Origin: Microcaldota archaeon
GTDB lineage: Archaea; Micrarchaeota; Micrarchaeia; Micrarchaeales; Micrarchaeaceae
Assembly: GCA_021785805.1 (NCBI GenBank)
Contig: JAJYEJ010000001.1
Location: 1 to 64,000, forward strand
Direction of reading: 5' to 3'
DNA: 64,000 bases
This document shows, one piece after another, positions 1-9,070 of this stretch (position 1 is its first letter; every line of letters starts with the position of its first letter). Under the pieces are notes generated by a model that made no database searches, was not told where the DNA came from, and saw nothing but the letters and a program-made list of their open reading frames with translations. The position numbers and the translations under genes are program-made.

Positions 1-1
1 G

Positions 2-127
2 AATGGTACCCTAGTCAGCCTGACCCCGGGGCAGGTGTACAGGGGCTATATACTTGTCAACTATACGAACTCCCAATCAGGGTTCCAGCATACCGCAACT
101 GGCACGCTTGTGACAAAGGTGCAGTGA
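2..127 (+). CDS. C-terminal end of a surface protein (partial)
   Basis: An open frame runs in from the left edge and stops with TGA at 125-127, giving about 41 residues rich in Thr, Asn and Gly (NGTLVSLTPGQVY at its start, ending TLVTKVQ). The end resembles the last 45 residues of the anchored surface protein at 9611-11071: a glycine, a spaced aromatic, an NYT sequon and a final beta strand ending in K-V. This suggests a second member of the same exported family. Most of the gene lies outside the window, so no function can be given. Confidence 0.6.
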   Translation, partial: NGTLVSLTPGQVYRGYILVNYTNSQSGFQHTATGTLVTKVQ

Positions 128-200
128 TTAATCGGATATGCCATGCAACTGGATTCCATCCACGACATGGCAGGATCCCTTTGCGCACTCCTTAACGGAA

Positions 201-2108
201 TCAGTTCAACCTGAACTTGGATAGGGTATGGCGCCTCTGGCTCGTGAACGGCCTGAATGGCCTCCCATTCCCTTCGAAGAACTTCGAGAAGAACTCCACG
301 TAGATTAGCCTTGCCCCTTGTATGCCTGGTTCGAAGACCGCTATCACCAGGTTGAATACCTGGCCTAGCACCAACACTAGGATACCCACAAGTCCCAGCA
401 ATAGCCCGTGGCTCAACCCCCTGACAAAGACGTAGTCGACAACCGATGCCAGTATCACTGAAGCCAGGAGGATGCCAACCAGCCTGGTATACGAGAGTAT
501 GTGGCTTATCAGCGATGGGAGTTCCACTAGCGCCTTCGCCCCTTCGAATACGAATATTGATATGACCCCTCCGACCAGCAGCACGTAGGACAGCAGGGCT
601 ATCGGGTTGCCTGGCGAAGTAGGCTGCCCGTACAGTATGTTGAGCCCGAGTATCACGAATCCCCATGCCGCGGCAAGCCAACCGAGCTTCGCTATCGCAT
701 GCTTCTTCTCCCCGACCGCCAGCCTGTTGAAGAAGCCCAGTATGAATCCGAATGAGACCATGGCGACGCCTATCCACCCCGATACGACAAGCAGCTTGGA
801 CAGCCCCAGCTGGACATCGAATACCGCCTTGTAGAATGGGACCTGGAAGCCGAACCATTCATTGAACAGTATGCCAAGGAATATCGCGATTATAGCTCCG
901 GGGAGTATCGCCTTAGCTATGATCCTCATCCCGTTCTCGCTCACTATGGTCCTGGCGAAGCCAGAAACCTGCTTTGGTATCCTGCTCTTCTTTGGCGGGT
1001 GCGAAAACCTGTGCAGAAGCCATAAGGAACCAGACAACATGACCAAACCGTAGCCCGCATCGCCGATCATGAATCCGAAGAATATCGGGAACACCATCGC
1101 GAACACGAACGTAGGGTCGACCTCGTCGCTCTTCGGCAATGAGTAGAAGTTTATAAAGAACTCATATAGCCTGACGCCCATCGGATTGACCAGTATCGTG
1201 GGTGGAAGCTCATCGGTCTCGATTTTCTCGAGTATGTAATGATTGCGTGTCACGCCCTTAATAAGCGATTCGAGTTTGCTCACGTGCTTGGTCTGCAGCC
1301 ACCCCTCTATCGCGATCACCGAGTCGGTCACCCCGAGCTTTGTAGCAATCTCTAGCCTAGACATCTCTATGTCAAGCTGCTCCCTTATCGCGCTTACCTT
1401 TGCGTAATGCGCTTCTGATATTGCTGCGAGTTCCTCGTCAAGGGATATCTTCCTCCTTGACATCGATGCCAACTCCTTCTCGAGCGAAATCTTGTTGGCG
1501 TGGATATGCCCCCTGAGCTGCGGCATGACCTCCAGGTTGACCTTGAAACGCTCTGCTGAAGCCGCAAACTGCTTCTCTTCCCCTTTCCTTATACTCACGA
1601 TCGTAGCGTTGTTCAGTGCCGTAACCACCGAATCCGTGACTGAGCCTTTCACTGCCGCTTCGAACTGCTTGAGCTGCTGCCCATACGCCACGAACGACAC
1701 TATGTTTGCCGATGACAGGACCGCAAGGTCGGCATTGAACCCCGATATCTTGTCAAGAATGGATAGCGTCGTGTGGACGGACTTCATGGATGCGTCTATG
1801 CTATCCATGTCCTTCCTTATCCCAGTCACCCTCTCGTCTATGTGGATGGAATCTGCAGCCGCCGTCAAATCGTTGATGCTGTCGAACGAGAATCTTTCCT
1901 TAGACTGCACCTTATAGAGCAGACTCTCTAGCCCCCTGAACCTCTGCGCGTAATCGCTTATCCTCTTCGCATCCTGGCTCTCTCCTGGTTTCATCACGGT
2001 CAGGACGCTCTCCGGGAGGGTCTCGACCTGCAATACTCCGACGTCGTGAAGCGCGGATATCGCCTCCTCCGCGTATCTCTTGTTGACTATTATCCTTATC
2101 CTTGACAT
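201..2108 (-). CDS. atpI: A-type ATP synthase subunit I (a-subunit)
   Basis: Membrane stator subunit that forms the ion half-channels against the K ring and links to the peripheral stalks. The N-terminal ~300 residues are cytoplasmic and partly coiled coil; the C-terminal half has about seven membrane helices and ends in the family signature around VEFFSKFFEGNGRPFRPF. Length is ~635 residues, usual for the family. The frame stays open to a GTG at 2141 inside atpH, but the ATG at 2108 (MSRIRIIVNK) matches the normal N-terminus and is preferred. Last gene of the operon, 22 bp after atpH. It converges on the surface-protein end at 127. Confidence 0.93.
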   Translation of the reverse strand: MSRIRIIVNKRYAEEAISALHDVGVLQVETLPESVLTVMKPGESQDAKRISDYAQRFRGLESLLYKVQSKERFSFDSINDLTAAADSIHIDERVTGIRKDMDSIDASMKSVHTTLSILDKISGFNADLAVLSSANIVSFVAYGQQLKQFEAAVKGSVTDSVVTALNNATIVSIRKGEEKQFAASAERFKVNLEVMPQLRGHIHANKISLEKELASMSRRKISLDEELAAISEAHYAKVSAIREQLDIEMSRLEIATKLGVTDSVIAIEGWLQTKHVSKLESLIKGVTRNHYILEKIETDELPPTILVNPMGVRLYEFFINFYSLPKSDEVDPTFVFAMVFPIFFGFMIGDAGYGLVMLSGSLWLLHRFSHPPKKSRIPKQVSGFARTIVSENGMRIIAKAILPGAIIAIFLGILFNEWFGFQVPFYKAVFDVQLGLSKLLVVSGWIGVAMVSFGFILGFFNRLAVGEKKHAIAKLGWLAAAWGFVILGLNILYGQPTSPGNPIALLSYVLLVGGVISIFVFEGAKALVELPSLISHILSYTRLVGILLASVILASVVDYVFVRGLSHGLLLGLVGILVLVLGQVFNLVIAVFEPGIQGARLIYVEFFSKFFEGNGRPFRPFTSQRRHTLSKFRLN

Positions 2109-2130
2109 CTTTGCGGCTTGCAGTATCAAT

Positions 2131-2616
2131 CTAAACACCAAACTTTTCCGACAGCGCTTTCTTCAGCATCTTGACGGCTGTCGCCTTGTCTACGCTCTTT
2201 AGCGCGGATGCCTTATCCCTTGCGCTCTCTATTATCTCTTCCCTCTTCTCCGCTGCCTGTTTCTCGGCCTTGCCGACTATGTCGTAGTAGTCCTTGTCGG
2301 ACTCCTCCCTGGACTTCTCTTCGGTTATGCTTGCATCCGCCTTCGCCTTAGCCACCTTTGCCGTAGCTTCTATCTGCGCGTTAGCTATCCTTTTCGCCGA
2401 TTCAGCTTCAGCCTCCTTTATCGCGATAAGCGTCTGGAGGTCGCCATCGCCATGGTGGTTGGTAGCCTGCTTGTGTTCAGCGTGTTCGCGTCCCGTGTGC
2501 TCTGCCTTATGCTGCACATGCTGCGGCTCGCCGGCTTCCTTCGCTGCAGGCTGCTCGGCCGCCTTCCCTTCTTTCTGGGTCTTTCCCTTGCCATCCTTTC
2601 CATCTTTCGAGGACAT
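2131..2616 (-). CDS. atpH: A-type ATP synthase peripheral stalk subunit H
   Basis: Peripheral stalk subunit that pairs with E as a long coiled coil. Residues ~65-161 show the typical Ala/Glu/Lys-rich helix (KIANAQIEATAKVAKAKADA region) and a C-terminal block ending ALSEKFGV. Residues 1-60 are an unusual low-complexity tail rich in Lys, Glu and His, absent from most H subunits; the total of 161 residues exceeds the usual ~100-110. The ATG at 2616 directly follows the stop of the small membrane gene. The identity rests on coiled-coil character and position, so it is good but not certain. Confidence 0.8.
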   Translation of the reverse strand: MSSKDGKDGKGKTQKEGKAAEQPAAKEAGEPQHVQHKAEHTGREHAEHKQATNHHGDGDLQTLIAIKEAEAESAKRIANAQIEATAKVAKAKADASITEEKSREESDKDYYDIVGKAEKQAAEKREEIIESARDKASALKSVDKATAVKMLKKALSEKFGV

Positions 2617-2625
2617 ACCATCAAC

Positions 2626-2811
2626 TCATAACTTGTCGTATAAATGCAACATTATCACGAATGCGGCTACCATTATGGCTATCCGAGCCATGAATAGCGT
2701 GATCTGAAGCCTTTTCAGCTTCATCATGCCGATAGCCCCTTCCGGCGTTACCCGTATGGGCTTAGGCACCTTTGGCACCCCGTTATACACCTTTGCTGTT
2801 GGCATTTTCAT
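2626..2811 (-). CDS. Small single-span membrane protein in the ATP synthase operon
   Basis: 61 residues: a polar Pro/Lys-rich N-terminus (~30 residues), then one hydrophobic helix (about residues 36-56, LFMARIAIMVAAFVIM) and a short polar end. The start overlaps the end of atpD by 29 bp (ATG 2811, or 23 bp with the second ATG at 2805) and the stop is 9 bp before atpH, so it is co-transcribed and probably translationally coupled. It does not match any standard A-ATPase subunit I know. A role as assembly or accessory factor is inferred from position only. Confidence 0.7.
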   Translation of the reverse strand: MKMPTAKVYNGVPKVPKPIRVTPEGAIGMMKLKRLQITLFMARIAIMVAAFVIMLHLYDKL

Positions 2812-3433
2812 TCATCTTTCTCTTTATGAACTTGAGAGATACGGTCTGGTCCCTTTCCATGTCCTCCAGCCTCTGCTTTATGTACTGGACCTTGACGTAC
2901 ATGCCCGGTATGACAACGTTCTCTATGGCGTTGGCCCTCCTGTTCAGCTTCTCTATCTCGTATAGCAGCTTTCTCAGGGAGCTCTCCTTCTCCGCAACCT
3001 CTATCAGCATCTTGAACAGCGTACCGTAGCTCCTCCTGGAGTCGTCCACGGCTGTTGGTATCGATATCAGCTCATATGCTAGGCTCGACGGAAGCGTTCT
3101 TTCCGCTATGTTGACGTTCGGAATCCTGACGCCCATTACGTTCTTGGCCTCTACGCTGGCCAACACCGGTATCTGCTCGGCAGCTATCCTCTCGAGGGAG
3201 ATTCGGCCTGCCCGCGCTTCTGCGAGCTTCTCGCTGTCCATCGCCCTTAATACGGTGTTCTTCAATCCGGCCCTCATCATCTGTATCTGCCTTGCGAGGT
3301 CGAAGAACTCCAGGACCAGGCTTGCACGCTTCATCTTCAATAGGTCGAGCCCTTTCTTCGCTACCTTTATCCTGCTTTTGGTCCGTATGAGCTCTATCCT
3401 TGTTGTCTTAATGTTGGATTGTGCCATTCGCAT
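2783..3433 (-). CDS. atpD: A-type ATP synthase subunit D (central rotor stalk)
   Basis: Rotor shaft that turns inside the A3B3 head. The 216-residue chain has the family's two long antiparallel helices: an N-terminal one (TRIELIRTKSRIKVAKKGLDL region) and a C-terminal one (~140-200), with a short beta region between. Its start overlaps atpB by 26 bp (ATG 3433; a second ATG at 3427 is possible). Length is close to the usual 200-215. Confidence 0.93.
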   Translation of the reverse strand: MRMAQSNIKTTRIELIRTKSRIKVAKKGLDLLKMKRASLVLEFFDLARQIQMMRAGLKNTVLRAMDSEKLAEARAGRISLERIAAEQIPVLASVEAKNVMGVRIPNVNIAERTLPSSLAYELISIPTAVDDSRRSYGTLFKMLIEVAEKESSLRKLLYEIEKLNRRANAIENVVIPGMYVKVQYIKQRLEDMERDQTVSLKFIKRKMNENANSKGV

Positions 3434-4811
3434 CCCATTTTCCGTACTTGGCTATGTGTTCGTCCTTCACCCTCTTCGCCTCGGTCTTGTCGAGCATGCT
3501 GAAGAGTTCCCAGCCTATGTCGAGCGTTTCGGCTATGTCCCTGTCCTCGTAATAGTCCTGGTTGACGAACTTCGCTTCGAAAGAGTCGGCGAAATGGAGC
3601 TGGCGCTTGTCTGAAGCGCTGAGCGCCTCTTCACCCACTATCTCTATGAGGCTCCTGAGCTCCTTGCCGGTCGCGTATGACGAGAAGAGCTGGTTGGACA
3701 CGCCCTTGTGATCCTCCCTTGTCCTTCCTGGACCTATACCCTTGTCCATGAGCCTGGAAAGCGAAAGCAGCACGTCCACATTCGGGTATATGCCCCGCCT
3801 GTGGAGCTCCCTGCTCAGCACAACCTGCCCTTCGGTTATGTAACCAGTAAGGTCAGGTATCGGGTGGGTTATATCGTCTCCGGGCATGGTGAGTATTGGT
3901 ATCTGCGTTATCGATCCCTTCCTGTTGTGGATCTTTCCTGCCCTCTCGTATATGGTTGAAAGGTCGGTGTACATGTATCCGGGGTAGCCTCTCCTTCCTG
4001 GTACCTCCTCCCTTGCTGCGGATATCTCCCTGAGTGCCTCGCAGTAGTTGGTCATGTCGGTCATTATCACAAGGACGTGCATGTTCTCCTCGTATGCGAG
4101 GTGCTCTGCTGTCGTGAGCGCAAGCCTTGGCAGTATTATCCTTTCCATCGATGGCTCTGATGACAGGTTCAGGAACAGCACCGATCTGTCAAGGGCACCG
4201 GTCTCCTCGAACTCCTTCCTGAAGAAGTTAACCTCTTCGCTGTTGATTCCTATTCCTGCGAATACCACAGAGAACCCTTCTGACGAAGTCAGTATCTTGG
4301 CTTGACGCGCTATCTGTGCCGCTACCCTGTTGTGCGGCAGCCCTGAGCCTGAGAATATAGGCAGCTTCTGCCCCCTTACCAGCGTGTTCATGCCGTCTAT
4401 CGTTGATATCCCGGTCTGGATGAACTCCGATGGCTCTTCCCTCGAGTATGGGTTTATCGCGCTTCCGGTTATGTCTATGCGGTCACCGCTGTGTATCGGT
4501 GTTCCGCCGTCTCTGGGCCTTCCCATCCCGTCGAATACTCTTCCAAGCATGTCTGTGCTCACCGCGAGCCTCGCGGTCTCTCCGGTGAATCTCACCTTCG
4601 TGTTCTCCAGGTCGACACCTCTGGTCTCCCCGAATGACTGGACGATCGCCATCCCGTCTCTGCTGTCGAGCACCTGACCTATTATCTGCCTACCATCATC
4701 AAGGTTGACGCTGGCCATCTCCCCGTATGCAGCGTCCTTTACCCCCTGGACGAAGAGCAAAACGCTTGTCGTTTGGTTCACTGTCTTGTAATATACATCG
4801 CTCATGCTCAT
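3408..4811 (-). CDS. atpB: A-type ATP synthase subunit B (non-catalytic)
   Basis: Regulatory head subunit that alternates with A in the A3B3 hexamer. It has the beta-barrel, nucleotide-fold and helical domains but a degenerate P-loop (SGSGLPHNRVAAQIARQA) instead of GxxGxGKT, as expected for B. 467 residues. The frame is open to 4841, but the ATG at 4811 has a GGTGA ribosome binding site just upstream and starts 10 bp after the atpA stop, so it is chosen. Confidence 0.95.
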   Translation of the reverse strand: MSMSDVYYKTVNQTTSVLLFVQGVKDAAYGEMASVNLDDGRQIIGQVLDSRDGMAIVQSFGETRGVDLENTKVRFTGETARLAVSTDMLGRVFDGMGRPRDGGTPIHSGDRIDITGSAINPYSREEPSEFIQTGISTIDGMNTLVRGQKLPIFSGSGLPHNRVAAQIARQAKILTSSEGFSVVFAGIGINSEEVNFFRKEFEETGALDRSVLFLNLSSEPSMERIILPRLALTTAEHLAYEENMHVLVIMTDMTNYCEALREISAAREEVPGRRGYPGYMYTDLSTIYERAGKIHNRKGSITQIPILTMPGDDITHPIPDLTGYITEGQVVLSRELHRRGIYPNVDVLLSLSRLMDKGIGPGRTREDHKGVSNQLFSSYATGKELRSLIEIVGEEALSASDKRQLHFADSFEAKFVNQDYYEDRDIAETLDIGWELFSMLDKTEAKRVKDEHIAKYGKWDANGTIQH

Positions 4812-4821
4812 GTTTTCACCA

Positions 4822-6576
4822 TCACTTCGCTTGCACCACAATCATGTCAAGATCGTTAATCGCCTTCGATGTGTCCTTGAAGTAGGAATCCATCTGGTCC
4901 TCCTTGACATACTTCATCCTGGCTATCTTCTGCTTGGCATCAGTCTTAAGGAGCTGCTCCACGAGGACCCCTCTCCCTACCGCAGCCTTTTCCTTTTCGT
5001 AGAGGTTCATTATCGACTTCATCATCAGGTATTGCTTCCTCATCGATGTGAACGTGTCGACCTCATCGTAAGCGTTCTGCTGCAGGTAGTCCTCCCGTAT
5101 GACCTTCGCTATGTCGAGCGTCATCTTCTCCTCTTCCGGAAGCGCGTCGTACCCTACAAGCTGCACGATCTCGTTAATCTCCGCCTCTTTCTGCAGTACG
5201 CTCATGGACTTCTGGTACATCTCTGTCCACTCCTTGTTGACCTTCTGGATGTACCAGTTCTTCAGCTCATCTATGTATAGTGAATAGCTGTTCAGCCAGT
5301 TAATCGATGGGAAGTGCCTCCTGTTCGCAAGCGATGCGTCGAGTGCCCAGAACACCCTTGTTACCCTGAGCGTGTTCTGCGACACCGGCTCCGAAGTGTC
5401 TCCGCCCGGGGGCGACACCGCACCTATCGCAGTTATGGATCCGGTCTCGTCGTTGAGCACGGTGACCCTTCCTGCACGTTCATAGAACTCGGCGACCTTC
5501 CTTCCCAGGTAAGCCGGATATCCCTCCTCGCCAGGCATCTCCTCGAGCCTTCCTGATATCTCCCTCAGGGCTTCTGCCCATCTTGAGGTGCTGTCCGCCA
5601 TGAGCGCGACGTTGTATCCCATGTCCCTGTAGTATTCCGCCAGTGTAATGCCGGTGTAGATGCTTGCTTCTCTTGCAGCCACTGGCATGTTCGATGTGTT
5701 GGCTATCAGTATGGTCCTATCCATAAGCGGCTTTCCAGTCTTGGGGTCCTTTAGCTGCGGGAACTCCGTAAGAATGTCTGTCATCTCGTTCCCCCGTTCC
5801 CCGCAACCGACATACACCACAATCTCCGTATCGCTCCACTTTGCCAGCTGGTGCTGTATTACGGTTTTGCCTGACCCGAATGGTCCTGGCACTGCGGCCG
5901 TTCCCCCCTTTGCTACCGGGAACAGCGTGTCCACTACCCTCTGCCCGGTTATGAGCGGTATCTCCGGAGGCAGCTTAGCCTTTACCGGTCTTGGTATCCT
6001 CACAGGCCACTTCTGTGAAAGCTTGAGCTCTTTCTTCTTTCCATCATCGCCCTTGACATAACCTATCACATCTTCGATAGTGAACTCCCCTCCGTCGAGC
6101 CTGTCCAGCGTTCCGCTGATCCCGAACGGGACCAGGACCTTGTGCTTTATCAGGCTTGTCTCCTGTATCTCGCCCAGTATGTCCCCTGGCTTGACCTTCG
6201 CACCCTTCTTCGCCGTAGGAATGAAGTCCCATTTCTTCTTCGTATCGACAGGCTCTACGTTGACCCCCCTCGCTATGAAGTCCCCGCTTATCGCCTTGAT
6301 CTTGTCAAGCGGTCTCTGTATCCCATCGTATATTGAGCCTATGAGGCCAGGCCCCAGGACTACCGAGAGTTGGGAGCCGGTGTTCTCCACCGGCTCGCCC
6401 GGCCTTATGCCTGTCGTATCCTCGTAGACCTGTATTATCGCTTTGCCGGAATCAAGCCTTATTATCTCACCTACAAGGCCCTCATTGCCCACCTTGACCA
6501 CGTCGTACATCTGTGCGTTCTCAAGGTCAACCGCAACTACCACTGGACCTGATACTCTTTGTATTCTTCCGCTCAT
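4822..6576 (-). CDS. atpA: A-type ATP synthase catalytic subunit A
   Basis: Catalytic subunit that makes or hydrolyses ATP. The P-loop GPFGSGKT is at residues ~231-238, preceded by the A-type bulge or non-homologous region (~110-190). The later motif around GYPAYLGRKVAEFYERAGR is typical. 584 residues, normal length, with no intein. The start ATG overlaps the atpF stop by 4 bp (ATGA), so the pair is coupled. Confidence 0.97.
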   Translation of the reverse strand: MSGRIQRVSGPVVVAVDLENAQMYDVVKVGNEGLVGEIIRLDSGKAIIQVYEDTTGIRPGEPVENTGSQLSVVLGPGLIGSIYDGIQRPLDKIKAISGDFIARGVNVEPVDTKKKWDFIPTAKKGAKVKPGDILGEIQETSLIKHKVLVPFGISGTLDRLDGGEFTIEDVIGYVKGDDGKKKELKLSQKWPVRIPRPVKAKLPPEIPLITGQRVVDTLFPVAKGGTAAVPGPFGSGKTVIQHQLAKWSDTEIVVYVGCGERGNEMTDILTEFPQLKDPKTGKPLMDRTILIANTSNMPVAAREASIYTGITLAEYYRDMGYNVALMADSTSRWAEALREISGRLEEMPGEEGYPAYLGRKVAEFYERAGRVTVLNDETGSITAIGAVSPPGGDTSEPVSQNTLRVTRVFWALDASLANRRHFPSINWLNSYSLYIDELKNWYIQKVNKEWTEMYQKSMSVLQKEAEINEIVQLVGYDALPEEEKMTLDIAKVIREDYLQQNAYDEVDTFTSMRKQYLMMKSIMNLYEKEKAAVGRGVLVEQLLKTDAKQKIARMKYVKEDQMDSYFKDTSKAINDLDMIVVQAK

Positions 6577-6914
6577 TTAGCTGCACCCTTTGTTCCTAGT
6601 TTGCTTATATCAACTCCGAGGACCCTCTTCGCAAGCGCCTCAACGGATTCGCGGTCTGCCTCCTCCCCAGGAAGTGGTATGAACACCACCAATGGGCTGA
6701 TGGAGGTTTCCGCTACCCTCAGCGTATTTGTGTCCATGTGGGACTTAAGCCCCTCGGATACGATTATGAGATTGTATGATTTGACACCTATGAGCTGCGT
6801 GAACATGTTGACTGCCTCCCTGCCCTCAGTGAGGAAGACGTCCTTTATGCCGATTAGCTTGAAGCCCAGCACAAGTGACCTCTCACCTATGACGGCGATC
6901 TTTTCGAATTTCAT
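6573..6914 (-). CDS. atpF: A-type ATP synthase subunit F
   Basis: Small rotor subunit on the D stalk with a CheY-like fold. 113 residues; the N-terminal hydrophobic strand (KIAVIGERSLVLGFKLIGI) followed by a second strand (YNLIIVSEGL) fits the family. Lies between atpC and atpA with a 4-bp overlap with atpA. Confidence 0.9.
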   Translation of the reverse strand: MKFEKIAVIGERSLVLGFKLIGIKDVFLTEGREAVNMFTQLIGVKSYNLIIVSEGLKSHMDTNTLRVAETSISPLVVFIPLPGEEADRESVEALAKRVLGVDISKLGTKGAAK

Positions 6915-6934
6915 CTTTCCACTCTTCCTTCCCT

Positions 6935-7993
6935 CTATTTCTCTATGTACTTCAGTATCCTGAGCCTGTCGGTCCGCTCATCGCTTATCTTGTAGTACTT
7001 GCCAAGCCATATCGTCCTGAGCTCATCCCTTTCCATCTCGGACCTCAGCACGAAAGAGAATATGAACTCCAGCGACATGACTATGCTTTCGAAGAGCTTC
7101 AGGTATTTCCTGTAGACCTCCCTCCTGAGCGCAGTGTCGAAGTACGACGCGAACTGGTCCTCCTTGTAGGCCTCGAACGCGTCGTCAATCCTGTACGGTA
7201 TGTAGTTCTTCAGCGCATATATCTCCTTCGACGCCATTTCATTGAGCTTCTGCTCTGACAGCGTTCCCCCTTTGATAAGGTACGGGGAGACGTTAGTTAC
7301 CTTCTCCCCTATAGCCTTAATCACGGTCATTATGTTCTTGATATCGATCGTCTCCTTTATGTATGAGAGAAGCAGGGCTTCGCTCCCGTTGGAGAACTTG
7401 AAGGTGTTTATCATATTATTATAATAGTACACGTCGAGCGCGGTTATCATGCCGGATATGTCATTGGTCTTCTTGTAGTCCTCGATGTGCTTGAGCATTA
7501 TTGTGCCATAGCCATATTTGACAAGCAGGGAAACCACTCCGTCGACATCCTTCTGCGATATCATGTTTATGTACTCGCTCCTGCTCAGAACTCCGCTGAA
7601 TGTCCCGACAGGTATGTTGCGCTCCACCATCAGGAAAGCTTCCGTGTGCTCGATGTCGTAGCCAAGCACTTTCGATGACAGTATCGTCTTTATGTTCTCT
7701 ATGTCCCACTTGCTCAGGTAGGATGAGATGAACTGCTTCGCGGAGTTCGGAAGTGCGAACATCGCGCTCCTTATCATGCGCATCATGTGGGCGTTTATCA
7801 CGACCTCCATCAGGTCGGGGATTCTGTAAAGGCTTGAGAACGCGTCGATCTCCTTCCTGTAGCTCGTTGAGCTCAGCGACTTTAGGAACTCGTCGTCGCT
7901 CTTCTGCTGCAGCTCATCCATGAACGATGTGCTCAGGAACTCGGGACGTAGCACTTTTAGTCTTCCATAAGTGCCAGTGTAGCCCGCATCCAT
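6935..7993 (-). CDS. atpC: A-type ATP synthase subunit C (d-like socket)
   Basis: Funnel-shaped helical subunit that seats the D/F stalk on the K ring. 352 residues, almost wholly helical, with repeated leucine/tyrosine patterns (e.g. YYYNNMINTFKFSNG) as in archaeal AtpC. Length is normal. It starts 2 bp after the atpE stop. Confidence 0.92.
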   Translation of the reverse strand: MDAGYTGTYGRLKVLRPEFLSTSFMDELQQKSDDEFLKSLSSTSYRKEIDAFSSLYRIPDLMEVVINAHMMRMIRSAMFALPNSAKQFISSYLSKWDIENIKTILSSKVLGYDIEHTEAFLMVERNIPVGTFSGVLSRSEYINMISQKDVDGVVSLLVKYGYGTIMLKHIEDYKKTNDISGMITALDVYYYNNMINTFKFSNGSEALLLSYIKETIDIKNIMTVIKAIGEKVTNVSPYLIKGGTLSEQKLNEMASKEIYALKNYIPYRIDDAFEAYKEDQFASYFDTALRREVYRKYLKLFESIVMSLEFIFSFVLRSEMERDELRTIWLGKYYKISDERTDRLRILKYIEK

Positions 7994-7995
7994 CT

Positions 7996-8565
7996 TTATC
8001 CCTTTTGAATCATCTTTAGTATCTGCACCGCTATGTCTTCCTTCACCATGGAGAAGAGGTTCTCCAGCGTGTAGTCTATTGAGAGCCTGCCGTCTTTAGA
8101 GACCGCCTTAAGCCCCCCGGAGAATTCCTCCTTTGACTCCTTTGGGTCTATACCCTTGGCTACCTTCAGCTTCGGAAGATCGCGCTTCTGCAGGTACAGC
8201 ATGCAGTCGCTGCCAAGCTCATCGTAAGCGGCTTTGGCGAGCTTGTTCAGGAGACCGGGATAGTCTGCCCCTTTGGCATAGTCATTGAGCGACTCACGCA
8301 CCTCGTCGAGCGTGCTGTTGATGGTGCTCTCGAGAGCCTCGCCGTATATCCTTCTTGCTTCTATGTTTGCTCTAGAAAGCTCCCTGGCGAGCAGCCTTGA
8401 GGAGTCTCCCTGTGCCTTCTGCTCCATGTGCCTGTTGTAAGCCTCCGCGCGCTTCTGCGCTTCCTCCGTCTCGCGCTTGGCGTTATTCTCGGCTTCCACG
8501 GCTATCTGGGACATCTTAGCCTTGGTGTCCCGCTCGATGTTAGCCAATATCTCTTCAAGTCCCAT
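7996..8565 (-). CDS. atpE: A-type ATP synthase subunit E (peripheral stalk)
   Basis: Peripheral stalk subunit that pairs with H. The N-terminal ~100 residues are a charged coiled coil rich in Ala, Glu and Arg; the C-terminal globular part binds the head. 189 residues. The frame also allows a GTG at 8577, but the ATG at 8565 (MGLEEILANI) has GGGTG ~9 bp upstream and gives the standard N-terminus. Confidence 0.92.
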   Translation of the reverse strand: MGLEEILANIERDTKAKMSQIAVEAENNAKRETEEAQKRAEAYNRHMEQKAQGDSSRLLARELSRANIEARRIYGEALESTINSTLDEVRESLNDYAKGADYPGLLNKLAKAAYDELGSDCMLYLQKRDLPKLKVAKGIDPKESKEEFSGGLKAVSKDGRLSIDYTLENLFSMVKEDIAVQILKMIQKG

Positions 8566-8590
8566 GCGAATCTGCACCCGCTTTGGAGGC

Positions 8591-8815
8591 TTACAGTATC
8601 TGCAACAGCAGTATGAGCCCGAGAACGAATCCGACTATCCACAACGTTTCAGGGATGACGAAGAAGAACAGCACCTGCCCGAACTTCTCCGGCTTTTCGC
8701 CGATTATTCCCATTCCTGCAGCGCCTATTCCGCTCTGCGCTATTCCGGTACCTATAAGACCGCCTGCGATCGACAATGCAGCCGCGACCGCAAAGAGAGG
8801 ATCTGTGCTTGCCAT
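8591..8815 (-). CDS. atpK: A-type ATP synthase proteolipid subunit K
   Basis: Rotor ring subunit with one hairpin of two membrane helices (74 residues), not a duplicated form. The ion-carrying carboxylate is E56 in the second helix (VIPETLW). Gln27 in helix 1 and Thr57 next to the glutamate are residues often seen in sodium-binding rings, so Na+ coupling is possible, but the motif alone does not prove it. First gene of the operon, with a GGTGA site 6-7 bp before the ATG. Confidence 0.93.
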   Translation of the reverse strand: MASTDPLFAVAAALSIAGGLIGTGIAQSGIGAAGMGIIGEKPEKFGQVLFFFVIPETLWIVGFVLGLILLLQIL

Positions 8816-8925
8816 TATTTCACCATTTTGAACATTATTCGCTTGACGGACTCCCGAGTCAGCCGTCGATTTTCAGAAGGTATCAGCCTTCATCAGGCCG
8901 ATGCAGATATATTCTAACACTTACA

Positions 8926-8933
8926 TTTATAAA
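8926..8933 (-). promoter_or_regulatory. TATA box for the ATP synthase operon
   Basis: TTTATAAA (self-complementary). A start site ~26 bp downstream on the minus strand would fall near 8903, leaving an ~88-nt leader before atpK. No gene on the plus strand begins at the matching distance. Confidence 0.5.
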
Positions 8934-9041
8934 CTTAATGCATTTTATCTGGCAATGCATATGGATGAGCCCTGAGAAGTACGTTCATCTGTCAATAGCG
9001 CTTAAACGGGTGACGTATTTCCTCTCGATTGGAGGAGGTGA

Positions 9042-9049
9042 TTAAATAT
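9042..9049 (+). promoter_or_regulatory. TATA box preceding the candidate RNA
   Basis: TTAAATAT preceded by a purine-rich stretch (GGAGGAGGTG) that could serve as BRE. The expected start 26 bp on is 9071-9072, exactly the first base of the 9-bp stem described in the next entry. Confidence 0.55.
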
Positions 9050-9070
9050 CCCTATGCCACATCATATAGA

